Assembly (NCBI RefSeq): GCF_008329715.1
Contig: NZ_VTSR01000017.1
Span: 1 to 64,000, forward strand
Reading direction: 5' to 3'
Length of the DNA: 64,000 bases
Source of the DNA: Gimesia chilikensis
GTDB lineage: Bacteria; Planctomycetota; Planctomycetia; Planctomycetales; Planctomycetaceae
In this document: positions 28,201 to 35,641 of the stretch, piece after piece
Layout of the letters: each line of letters begins with the position of its first letter
Numbering within the stretch: position 1 is the stretch's first letter
Notes under the pieces: generated by a model
What the model was told of the DNA's origin: nothing
Database searches by the model: none
What the model saw: only the letters and a program-made list of their open reading frames with translations
Program-made: the position numbers and the translations under genes

Positions 28201-29822
28201 CGCACTTGAGGGAATATTCAGGCAGTAGATTTGAGCAATTGCTGGTAGGTCATATATTGAGAATCGGCCCAAGAAGTGGAGCGTCTTCTGACTCTTTGGT
28301 GCTTAGAGAGTCTATTGGTCTTCTTTTGCGTATCAACGGAGATGGATACTGTCAGGCGGTAAACAGTCTGCTGATAGCTGAAAGTCATTTTGGACGACAT
28401 GATGGAATGACCTTCGCTCAAATGAAATCGAATTCAGAAACGCTCCAGATTTTGACCAACATCTGCGAATCAGAAGAAAAAATGGATGGTCATTATGTTG
28501 AACAATGTCACGCTGCTTCAGTATTGGCTGCTAATAATGTGTGGGCTCCGATATTGTCACTTATTAGCAAGGCTGGATTTGAGTTGTTGAAAGAAGTATC
28601 CCATCTGCCATTATACGGAATTCGCCCCGATACTGAACTTCTTTTGGAAGTAACCAATAGGGCTGAAACTGCCCCTGAATCACTTTCACCTGGGGATATA
28701 ATTTCTTTAGGGTTTGGAACTGAGAGGCATGCCAGAGTTGTATCGAATCTTTCAAGTCACTTTGTTTTTGATACCGAACATGCACAAGCGTGTGTATTTG
28801 CTTTGTATTTATTAAGTGATTCAGATGATAAAAACCTTGGTTTTCTAAAGAAACAACTTGAGGTACAGAGGCATAGACATCTAGCCATGCTTGCATTGCT
28901 GAGGAATGGAACCCAGCCTGCACTGGAACTACTTGAAGATCATGCTACGGAAGGGAATCTTGCTGCTATACTGATCAATGAGCTCGAAGATCGTGCAAGT
29001 GTTATAGAAAAGGTAAAGTACTCTATTTCCAGCAGTATGGAAGACATCCCCAATTTCATTTTGTCAGGCACGATTCAAAATCTCGTATCGCAAGTCAATA
29101 ACCGAGAGGCATTGGCTGAAGTACTTTCCGATCCCAAAACAGAAGAATTAATTCGAGACTTGGCATTTCAGGATGATGATGGTGGCCTAACGGCAAGTCA
29201 AAAGTATGATTGGATTTTATGCTTATCAAAGTTGGATAAGAATGCTGCATACATTGCAGCTAAAGCTGCCTTAATGAATCGGGAGATTAGGAATCGAGAT
29301 TCTTACCCATCTCTGATGATGAGTATTGATGATGAGCTTGCTGTCCCTTTCCTTCTTGAAGTAATCAAGTTTGAAGCAGATAAAGAAGTCAAAGTTGCGA
29401 TGGGAAGAGCTCTTGCTAGATCTCCAATCTCAGAACATTTATTTCGTGAGCTAGAATCAACGGATTCCAGGTCTAGGTTCACCGCCTGTTTCATCTCCAA
29501 ATGGCAAAGGCCATCCAATGAGTTAGAGCAAAGGGTAAGATCGTGTGTTACTGATATTGATGAATCAGTGTCTCGAGAAGCAGCCATTGCTATTAATGCG
29601 TTAATGGTTCAACGGGAAGTGGATAAATTAGGTGAATTATTCCTGCAAACAGTTGAAGATTCGATTCGATGGCTGCTTCTTGAAAGCTTACTAACTTTGA
29701 GTGATGTTGGTGATAATTTCAATCCATGGCCCATATATGGGCCAGATATAGTTAAGGAACTTTCTGTGTTTCAAATTGACCACTGTAATCGTGAATTGAA
29801 AAGAAAACGAAATAAGCGATAG
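25206..29822 (+). CDS. Cap4/DUF4297-like nuclease, STAND-type NTPase and helical repeats: candidate antiviral protein
   Basis: 1538 residues from ATG at 25206 with AGGA just upstream; an in-frame GTG at 25176 lacks a binding site. Residues about 10-105 (GGSATINGVLYQLLW, GGGDLVVE with Asp62, EQLKAR with Gln75-x-Lys77) fit the Cap4/DUF4297 restriction-like nuclease pattern. A P-loop GESGCGKSW lies at 328-336 and a Walker B-like strand LTLVIDGAID at about 404-413, followed by winged-helix-like sequence. From about 600 to the end are degenerate helical (HEAT/ARM-like) repeats. Effector, NTPase and sensor in that order is the layout of antiviral STAND (Avs) proteins, which cut DNA on sensing a phage protein. 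The role is inferred. It is a single gene flanked by IS copy 2 and an integrase remnant, as defence cargo often is. Alternative: an NTPase-linked restriction enzyme. Confidence 0.65.
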   Translation: MADSQPRNVPAGGSATINGVLYQLLWSLLRGTSATLMRDPETQDDELIDVTIALEPIGGGGDLVVETEVRKSVEQLKARPGGGTWSLREIIESVIPDLYLAAMETDGDTEFRFVTEGRIGNWDLVYSFFQSLKRQECPDHPLDGLDDKDELKFQKQSAGKADSFWERESYTKRALFEKIATEVRKRKPVKDNESEIETHRNIWRVLGNFEFVGGQYMDLVQQEIDSHLLAVVDIRDNVTEIRNSLAMKLASLATVGGAKINCEELFRTNGLKAIPLSDLAKLRKATQKSTQKSLKRLGYNTSDDVRWDAVKKTIEDWPDTSPVLVIAGESGCGKSWRAYGICELEQSRECLCVISNPGENLDLTLARAASKIWQNIAGHDEAIPLFQIGRRLRDVIPNIAFPWLTLVIDGAIDPSLALELMREEWEEWGVKLVLTLQLNDALNIESRSRGRCKVVTIGDFTSLELNSYLESFLGEAWPETPASIRTPLRKPLIAAMYRKIVEGQESVEWMPESEYQLFQEFWNTIENPYDQNCLVKLAESYIARGIASWTVDEIINIGGNAQTTNRLEAAGWLRRSNTDLLPEFEFSHNRLLNWAGAVFLVARYAKNADSQEQIENQLRQYLWRESGTDQRWLNYLTMDFLWLACNHEQVKSHVPQMIDTIINNNLFYSRVVYQKLLPTLGAIVLNSLESQLRKSIRTPMILKLVIDAICEIGGNEVATMSRLLLVDESPLIQVAAAQILSECPDADALDKLWSLHCECQVNPDKYIFQGDESSPFRLHQITYSALKCCCLAKPEWVSEIIRKAEKNDGIINDLANLISEVPGTVGRDLWLEHKRELFDKVPEGKLKCIARCIDIFSDHDELDWINEHVSDTDSQLSSTALKVLARLAPLKAIENLENVHHSVFPFITHWFSLQLLVSQTKLTQDKVREILEVTDHTWAVASFYNQRFQHVDRDTLEIMISKLEADIESSLDEPGDYSGNHLFAPMRLLVQANTHDQLAHLREYSGSRFEQLLVGHILRIGPRSGASSDSLVLRESIGLLLRINGDGYCQAVNSLLIAESHFGRHDGMTFAQMKSNSETLQILTNICESEEKMDGHYVEQCHAASVLAANNVWAPILSLISKAGFELLKEVSHLPLYGIRPDTELLLEVTNRAETAPESLSPGDIISLGFGTERHARVVSNLSSHFVFDTEHAQACVFALYLLSDSDDKNLGFLKKQLEVQRHRHLAMLALLRNGTQPALELLEDHATEGNLAAILINELEDRASVIEKVKYSISSSMEDIPNFILSGTIQNLVSQVNNREALAEVLSDPKTEELIRDLAFQDDDGGLTASQKYDWILCLSKLDKNAAYIAAKAALMNREIRNRDSYPSLMMSIDDELAVPFLLEVIKFEADKEVKVAMGRALARSPISEHLFRELESTDSRSRFTACFISKWQRPSNELEQRVRSCVTDIDESVSREAAIAINALMVQREVDKLGELFLQTVEDSIRWLLLESLLTLSDVGDNFNPWPIYGPDIVKELSVFQIDHCNRELKRKRNKR

Positions 29823-29853
29823 CTAAATAATCATCCCTTCAAGGATTAAAGAA

Positions 29854-30321
29854 CTATCGACCTCTTTCCAATTCTGTTCGAGGTGTTAAACTAATTTCTC
29901 GATGCGCCTCCCAGATTACCTCTACCGCTTTCTGCGCATTGCGTCCGACATAGTATTTCATGGTCGTGTCAATGTTAGAATGTCGCATCAGCAGCGTCAA
30001 AACGTCTGGCATTACCTTAAGGGACCACCTCTCACCGAACTCCCTTCGCAAGTCATGAGCCGAAGCATAGCGTGGTTTCCGCTTCCCGGTTTCCTTGTCG
30101 ATGTTTCCTTTGTCACCGACAACGACGTTTGCTTTCTCTCCAACGTCTACTATCTGCTTTGAGACAGTGGAGGAAAGCGTTCTCTCGGTTCGCTTGATTC
30201 TGGCAAACTTCCTGTCATGCTGGATTGTCAGAACGTTGATGTAATCGGGATTGATCGCTCCGGGTTGTTCCTCCAGATCCATTCTGAACTGTCGCCTATC
30301 ACCGTCGCACGACCACCGACG
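29854..30321 (-). pseudogene. Tyrosine recombinase, C-terminal remnant
   Basis: The readable frame holds HDLRREFGERWSLKVMP (HxxR box), LMRHSNIDTTMKYYVG (His box and nucleophile Tyr), typical of planctomycete phage-type integrases. Upstream of the Met at 30282 the frame stays open to a TAA near 30321 with integrase-like sequence, but the N-terminal domain and the first catalytic Arg are missing. It ends 32 bases from the convergent defence gene. It is probably the relic of the element that brought that gene in. Confidence 0.75.
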
Positions 30322-30869
30322 GTGTTATGAACCAAATCTTTCAAAACCTTGTGTCCCTTCCCCGATCATGGCCGAGGGATGCCCACCAGCGCGCCTGAGT
30401 GGAAATGGCCTAACTAATCTTGGGTTATGCAATTGTGCTTTTGATGAGCTCCCATTTTTCGTAGATCACTGGAATATTTATTCACAGTGTGAGATAGACT
30501 TCAGCATCTTGGAGTCTGGAAATGATCAATTTGAATGAATGTCAGTTTAAAAGTTTTCGAAGCATCATTTTCAATTGGCCCATTTGCTAATTAGAAATAG
30601 TAAGTTCCGTATGCAGGTTTGAGATAGGAACTGCCCAGTGTAAAAATAGTCATATAATTTCAAATAAAAGTTCACTCACACGTGACAACAATGTGTTCGG
30701 ATGTTAGCTTTTATCCTAAGGGCTTGAAACAGCACGTTCCTATCTGATTTCTGTTTTGATATTAGTATCAAGAATGCTTAAGTAACTATTGTGCTTTTGT
30801 GATTTTTTGCTGCTGGTACAGATTAAAACGTTCATCTTGCTTTTAACGCTTTGCTTTGGAAGTGATCCA
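30322..30869. other. Region without a supported gene, upstream of the bL10 fusion
   Basis: About 550 bases between the divergent integrase remnant and the bL10 fusion. No gene is seen. It should carry the promoter and possibly a leader for the bL10-fusion operon; I could not recognise an L10-type leader fold by eye. Confidence 0.4.
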
Positions 30870-32324
30870 ATGAGTAAATATGTAAAAGAATTGATCATCT
30901 CGGAGATCGAATCACATATCAGCGATGTACGTGACTTCGTCGTGATAGATTCTGCAAAAGTGGATGCGATTACTGATAACAGTTTCCGCCTCAAACTGCA
31001 GGAAAAGGGTCTGACTGCTCTGACAGTCAAAAACTCACTCGCTCGACGGGCATTTGCCAATAAAGGCATTGAGGGGTTGGGAGAGGTTCTCAAGGGACCT
31101 TCAACTCTGGTCTGGGGGGGTGAGGATATCGTTGAGCTCTCTAAAGAGATGAGTAAATGGGCTAAGGAAATCCAAGAGCTCGACATCAAAGGAGGACTGA
31201 CAGAGGGGACCTCGCTAACAACTGATGATGTGACCAAGCTCAGCAAGAGTCCGGGGCGGATCGAACTGATCGCCGACATTGTGGGCCGGATTCTAGGACC
31301 AGGTTCACAACTGTCAAGTGCAATCAAAGGACCCGGTGTAACCGTGGTTGGTCAGGTCAAGTCGATTAGCGAAGACGAGGAGCTTACTCTAAGTCGACTA
31401 AAGGCACTCGCAAGTGCAAAAAAAAATATCGCAGCCAAAACGGAAGAGCCCAAAGATGGTGAAGGCGATGTCGCCACTTTAATTGCAGTTGAAGATCCGA
31501 CAGAGAAAAAATTCCAAACGGATGAATCAGAAAATGCACATTTGAATAATGGTCAAACTGATATTGCGTCACCTAATGATTGGCGTTCTAATATAGGGCC
31601 CGTGAAGGAACACGGGGATATCACTAGTCCCCCTATCACAATTCATTTGGAGGCAAGAGACTCCATGGGCGGACAGTTCAAAGACCCTAGTATGATAACA
31701 CAGTCACTGAAGTTAGTGATGAGCACTGACAGTGATCATGGAATAAAAGAAGCCCTAGCAATAAGAGATCCAAACATGGATCTGCTCGATTTGGTGGGCG
31801 ATGATTCTCTAATCGAGAGTGCTAGTATAGATCTAGGGATCAATGCAGCTTTTGTATCTCATTCACGACGATGTGAGTTTATTTTAATTGGATGGCATAC
31901 ATTCGCAGAACCGAAAAGGGTTCTCGATTTCTTAAATCATGAATTTAATACTTCTCCGCATAATTTAAGCGTTTTTAAAAATTTTGCTGGAAAAAGAATT
32001 TTCAACCTGAGAGTTGAAAATACACATTCAGAAGAAGAATTAAAGCAAACGCTCTCCAATTTTCAAAGCGTCAACTCCGGGCGAATCGTTGTTGAAAGTA
32101 ATGATGAGATGTGGGAAATATGGGTTGAAAGAGACCCTCTGCTTGGAAGTATTTGTAGTGACAAGCCAATTATTGTAGTAACATTTTCAACTAAGTTACT
32201 CAATTCCCAATCAAAGAATAGACTTTGTAAGCTTGTTGAAAACACAGGGGTTGCTTTTTCTGAAAGCCATAATCAAACGTGGCTTGTTGATCAAATTCGA
32301 AACTTGCAGAAAGACAAGGCATAG
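30870..32324 (+). CDS. Ribosomal protein bL10 fused to an unknown C-terminal region
   Basis: 484 residues from ATG at 30870 (MSKYVKELIISEIESH). Residues 1 to about 170 are a complete bL10: VKNSLARRAFANKGIEGL, WGGEDIVELSK, SPGRIELIADIVGRILGPGSQL are standard planctomycete L10 blocks. Genuine bL10 is about 165-180 residues and is encoded beside rplL; here no ribosomal gene is near. Residues about 180-300 are a charged, low-complexity linker, and about 300-484 look like an alpha/beta domain I cannot name (LDFLNHEFN ... FKNFAGKRIFNLRVEN). The stop is 2 bases before the next ATG, so it heads a three-gene operon. bL10 anchors the ribosomal stalk and can repress its own mRNA, so the fusion might target ribosomes or act as a sensor (inference). 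Confidence 0.85.
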   Translation: MSKYVKELIISEIESHISDVRDFVVIDSAKVDAITDNSFRLKLQEKGLTALTVKNSLARRAFANKGIEGLGEVLKGPSTLVWGGEDIVELSKEMSKWAKEIQELDIKGGLTEGTSLTTDDVTKLSKSPGRIELIADIVGRILGPGSQLSSAIKGPGVTVVGQVKSISEDEELTLSRLKALASAKKNIAAKTEEPKDGEGDVATLIAVEDPTEKKFQTDESENAHLNNGQTDIASPNDWRSNIGPVKEHGDITSPPITIHLEARDSMGGQFKDPSMITQSLKLVMSTDSDHGIKEALAIRDPNMDLLDLVGDDSLIESASIDLGINAAFVSHSRRCEFILIGWHTFAEPKRVLDFLNHEFNTSPHNLSVFKNFAGKRIFNLRVENTHSEEELKQTLSNFQSVNSGRIVVESNDEMWEIWVERDPLLGSICSDKPIIVVTFSTKLLNSQSKNRLCKLVENTGVAFSESHNQTWLVDQIRNLQKDKA

Positions 32325-32326
32325 AA

Positions 32327-33121
32327 ATGGCGTTCAACGTTGATGATCATCCATTAGATACAAGCTTAATACTTCACACGGAGTCTAGAAGCCCTAGAAA
32401 ACAAAAAGAAAATTGCTTTGGAAGTCTCGGCTACTTAGAAGATGATAAGTTAAATTTTGTCACTGGACCTGATGATGAGTTTGCATCATTCTGGTTCATA
32501 AAAACTTCAGTAACTGACCCCCACAAATGTAAAGATGCAGAATTCATAGAAAATCAGCTTCGGAAAGGTGAATTTGGGATTGCATTTATATGTAATCCAC
32601 AAATTGTATGTACTTATTCTATTGGTATTTTGGCGTATCGCAAGAACACCTCACCAATAGAATATATAAGCGATATTGGAATTAGTGAAGATGGAGTGTC
32701 AATTAAAGAAGACGATTTTGATGAAGGATTCACTGCAATCGAAAGCCGATTTGGGTTTGATGTTCCAAAGGGCTCAGATGAGTCCCAGCGGTTGATGTTC
32801 CCTTATATCACAGGAACCATCCATAAAAATAATGATGCATATACGGGTTTAAAATACTCGAAAATCTTAGAGGAGAGTAAAACTTTTGCTAGATTATTTG
32901 AAATGGACGATGCAATAAATGTAATCGAAGATTTTCAAAATGAAAACCTGCCATATTTAATTCAATCAGATAAGTTTTCAATACCAAAATCTGAGCAGAA
33001 GGGTGTTGTTGAAGTAATGATTTATGTTTGGATCAATGATTCAACTAAACAGCTTGAACCTTTCATGTGCAGAAAAAGCGTAGAACCTAAAGTTCGCAAG
33101 GTAAAATTTAATTTCGAGTAA
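32327..33121 (+). CDS. Unknown soluble protein, partner of the bL10 fusion
   Basis: 264 residues. No signal peptide or membrane segment. Acidic and beta-rich (DDKLNFVTGPDDEFASFWFI; GIAFICNPQIVCTYSIGIL; VVEVMIYVWIND). No motif is recognised. Its ATG lies 2 bases beyond the stop of the bL10 fusion, so translation is almost surely coupled. Confidence 0.6.
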   Translation: MAFNVDDHPLDTSLILHTESRSPRKQKENCFGSLGYLEDDKLNFVTGPDDEFASFWFIKTSVTDPHKCKDAEFIENQLRKGEFGIAFICNPQIVCTYSIGILAYRKNTSPIEYISDIGISEDGVSIKEDDFDEGFTAIESRFGFDVPKGSDESQRLMFPYITGTIHKNNDAYTGLKYSKILEESKTFARLFEMDDAINVIEDFQNENLPYLIQSDKFSIPKSEQKGVVEVMIYVWINDSTKQLEPFMCRKSVEPKVRKVKFNFE

Positions 33122-33156
33122 TTTAGATGATTTCCCCAGACGCGAATTGATTCTTT

Positions 33157-33768
33157 ATGATGACGACCGAGCAACTTTTGAAAACGTTTCTCTCGACTAT
33201 TGTATCTCTTGTTCCAAGTATATTAGCACTATATCTAGTCCTCAAAGGAAGATCAGAGGTTAGTACTTCGAAGAAGAGCGGACCTCAAAAGAAAGATGCA
33301 TGGCTAAACACCAAATTAAGCGAATCAGTCTTATCTGGCACTGATCTTTTGAATGTAGACAAACCCCTCTCACGTATAGTGAGTAATACTTACTACCAAA
33401 GCTTAAGGAAAGAACTTTTCTTACTTTCAATCTCGGGTTTTTTCCCCTTTATACTTACATTTGTGAAAATAGCACTCGCTAATCCAGATTTACATAACGA
33501 TAGCAGTAAAAATATCGCCTTTGCCTGCCTAAGTCCTCTCGGAATTATAGCTTTAATTCATTTTATTATAACCACAAAGGTTCTCATGATTAAAGATAAG
33601 GACTTTTATCAAAAGCATAAGAACAACCCACCAGGAGCATTTAAGATTCTAGCAAGGTTAAACTATGTTATGTTAATCGTCGTCGCACTAGCTGCATTTA
33701 TCGTAAACTACGTGACTCTCCCATACCAAGAAAATGCCAGTACTGCTATTCAAATAGAACAGCCGTGA
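33157..33768 (+). CDS. Unknown membrane protein, third gene of the bL10-fusion operon
   Basis: 203 residues with four hydrophobic segments: about 7-28 (LSTIVSLVPSILALYLVL), 83-101 (LFLLSISGFFPFILTFVKIAL), 117-138 and 163-185. The loop between the first two segments is basic. No family recognised. A soluble ribosome-linked protein, a second soluble protein and a membrane protein in one operon would fit a sensor plus membrane effector, but nothing here proves it. Confidence 0.6.
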   Translation: MMTTEQLLKTFLSTIVSLVPSILALYLVLKGRSEVSTSKKSGPQKKDAWLNTKLSESVLSGTDLLNVDKPLSRIVSNTYYQSLRKELFLLSISGFFPFILTFVKIALANPDLHNDSSKNIAFACLSPLGIIALIHFIITTKVLMIKDKDFYQKHKNNPPGAFKILARLNYVMLIVVALAAFIVNYVTLPYQENASTAIQIEQP

Positions 33769-33830
33769 AAACTACAGTATATTAAAGGGTGTAGTTCTAG
33801 TAATTCACCGATGCAGATCACTTTTTATCT

Positions 33831-34109
33831 TCAATCTAACATACAAAACTTCATTCGCTTAATAGAACCCGACAGATCATGCCCGCCACCCAGCACTACC
33901 ACCTTGATCCCCTGCCCTTTCAGTAAGTTCTTGATCATTTCATCTTCACGTTTCTCTTCTGCCTCTTTATCAAATCGAATCTTACCATCTTTGCCAGCAG
34001 GATTTGCAGCTTCAAAAGTCTCTGCGTTCTCAAGAGGCAAAACAGAGTTCAATTCATTTGATATCAGTAAATGAGCGGCGGCCCCCATTTGTAAATAGTC
34101 TCGCCGGTA
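33831..34109 (-). pseudogene. C-terminal remnant of a larger gene, cut by IS3 copy 3
   Basis: The frame enters from the IS boundary (YRRDYLQMGAAAHLL...) and ends EDEMIKNLLKGQGIKVVVLGGGHDLS...MLD. The closing V-V-L-G-G-x-H-D-L pattern is found at the end of planctomycete TraB/ChaN-like proteins, but that is a memory-based guess. The break falls exactly at the left end of IS copy 3 (34110/34111). Confidence 0.6.
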
Positions 34110-34110
34110 C

Positions 34111-34330
34111 TAGTCTGCTTTTCAAAAACTGATTCAAATTTATGAAGGTTCTTAGCGTCCTTTTAACGAGGAGAACGTTTGATGAACAAGCGAAGAAAAC
34201 GTCACAACCCCGAGCAGATTGTCCGCAAGTTGCGTGATGCGGATGCGATGCTGAATGCCGGTAAAGATCTGGCATCCGTGCTGCAGATCCTGGAAGTCAG
34301 TGAATAGACTTACCTGCGCTGGCGAAATCA
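34111..34330 (+). mobile_element. IS3-family element, copy 3 (left end only)
   Basis: Starts TAGTCTGCTTTTCAAAAAC. OrfA begins at ATG 34182 and has the shared TAG at 34305-34307. Homology ends at 34328-34330, where the 56-base repeat begins. Only about 220 bases remain. Confidence 0.85.
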
Positions 34331-34384
34331 GACCGCCAACGGCCTCAGCAGTACAGGTCGGTCCATACTGGAGATCTTGTACCC
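34329..34384 (+). repeat. 56-base repeat shared with 18183-18238
   Basis: 52 of 56 positions match the copy at 18183-18238. It joins the truncated IS3 copy 3 directly. Confidence 0.75.
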
Positions 34385-34842
34385 GATCGTAGTCAGCCCC
34401 AAGCCACTGCCAATCATCAACAGTGCTTCCTGAGTGAACATCTCCCAGAAGAATTCCGCGGAAGTACGATATCCATATTAGCCCACTCCGCTAGCACCCG
34501 ATTGGTTACAATCCGTGCCCCTACGTGATCTGATGGAATCCTGACCTTACCGAACGATCCTCGCTTCAACTTCGAATAACAGTCGTTAAGACGATGTCGA
34601 TGTAGCACAGCAATTTCAGTTCTATTCGGCACAAATGACAATGAGAGATGGTCTCATCGAGCGGTATATTGGTTTCAATATCTGCAATTGATAGTTTGAG
34701 AAGTTCGCCAATGGTCTGTAGCAAATGGCCGAATCCAGATTCGAAAAATCTCGCTGCACTTAAATCTTGGGGCTGATTAAGAGCACAGGCCATTTTTGAT
34801 GTGGATTTGCGAGGATCTTGATATTTTCTTTAAAGAGACCGA
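34385..34842. other. Decayed coding sequence, minus strand
   Basis: Two minus-strand frames could be one gene split by a frameshift near 34640: the upstream part (ALNQPQDLSAARFFESGFG ... LDETISH) and the downstream part (FVPNRTEIAVLHRHRLN ... SDHVGARIVTNRVLAEW). Codon quality is fair but no family is recognised. Treat as a possible pseudogene. Confidence 0.3.
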
Positions 34843-35307
34843 ATGGGCATGCACATAAATTTAGTGCATTTATGTAGACATCACCCTGCGGCAATGGTAA
34901 ATTTACTTAAGTCAAAATGCGTTCCTTTGATAACTGTACGGGTTATTAATGAGTTTCTAAAAGCCTTCATTGGAGATGACAACCAAGAATACTTGGCTGC
35001 CCTGATATCTAGTTTTGAGATCGAGGGCTACGAAACCGCTACACTTTTCTCAAGTCCGATAACGAACCTCTCTGTGCCTAGTGCACAGCATAGATGCCAT
35101 ATGATGAGGACAGTAACTAAGTTTTTTGCGAGCTCTTGCTGGCGGACGGTCTATTTCCGGTCTTGGTCCTCATCTCACAGCAACGGCGACTTGAGCAAAA
35201 GGGCATACATGAGTGAAGCGAAACAATCAAATACGAAGCCATTTTCCGAGCCTGAAATCTACTTACTGAAGAGCTTTGGGAATACCTACTATGAATCACC
35301 TTTTTAA
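34843..35307 (+). CDS. Doubtful small gene, function unknown
   Basis: 154 codons. The first ~75 residues (LVHLCRHHPAAMVNLLKSK ... AALISSFEIEGYE) look protein-like, while the rest is rich in Ser, Arg and Cys, as expected of a wrong frame. It may be a gene that has suffered a frameshift near 35075. No homologue recognised. Confidence 0.25.
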   Translation: MGMHINLVHLCRHHPAAMVNLLKSKCVPLITVRVINEFLKAFIGDDNQEYLAALISSFEIEGYETATLFSSPITNLSVPSAQHRCHMMRTVTKFFASSCWRTVYFRSWSSSHSNGDLSKRAYMSEAKQSNTKPFSEPEIYLLKSFGNTYYESPF

Positions 35308-35641
35308 TTGAGCTTGCTGTCGTCATTTTGCCATGTTGCGTGGAACCGTCCAACTCCGCCGACTCGATACAGCGTGTGCCTGATCGATTTGACGAGAATT
35401 CCATTGGCACCATTAGAAACGTCAAATGCTTTGTCAGAAACGGCGATCACATATATGTTGATAGCGATTCGGCGATGATTTTTGAGAGACTTCTTGGTAA
35501 CGACTCAAGCACTCGACACATCCTTAATTGCATATGGAGACAGCACACCAAAGCATGTGCTGCTTACTCGTAGTAAGTATTAAGACCATCTTCCGGTTTT
35601 CCCTTATCCAAGACAAAACCAAACTAAATGAGAGGCAACGA
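35308..35641. other. Region without a supported gene
   Basis: Short open frames on both strands conflict and none has a good start. Probably decayed sequence plus the promoter of the DUF2235 gene. Confidence 0.4.

Noticed and set aside
30870-31400. Canonical rplJ ribosomal operon
   Set aside because: No rplL, rplA, rplK or rpoB adjacent, and the protein is almost three times the normal length.
35117-35573. Overlapping frames on both strands as genes
   Set aside because: They contradict each other, have no good starts and are Ser/Arg/Cys-rich; the region looks decayed.
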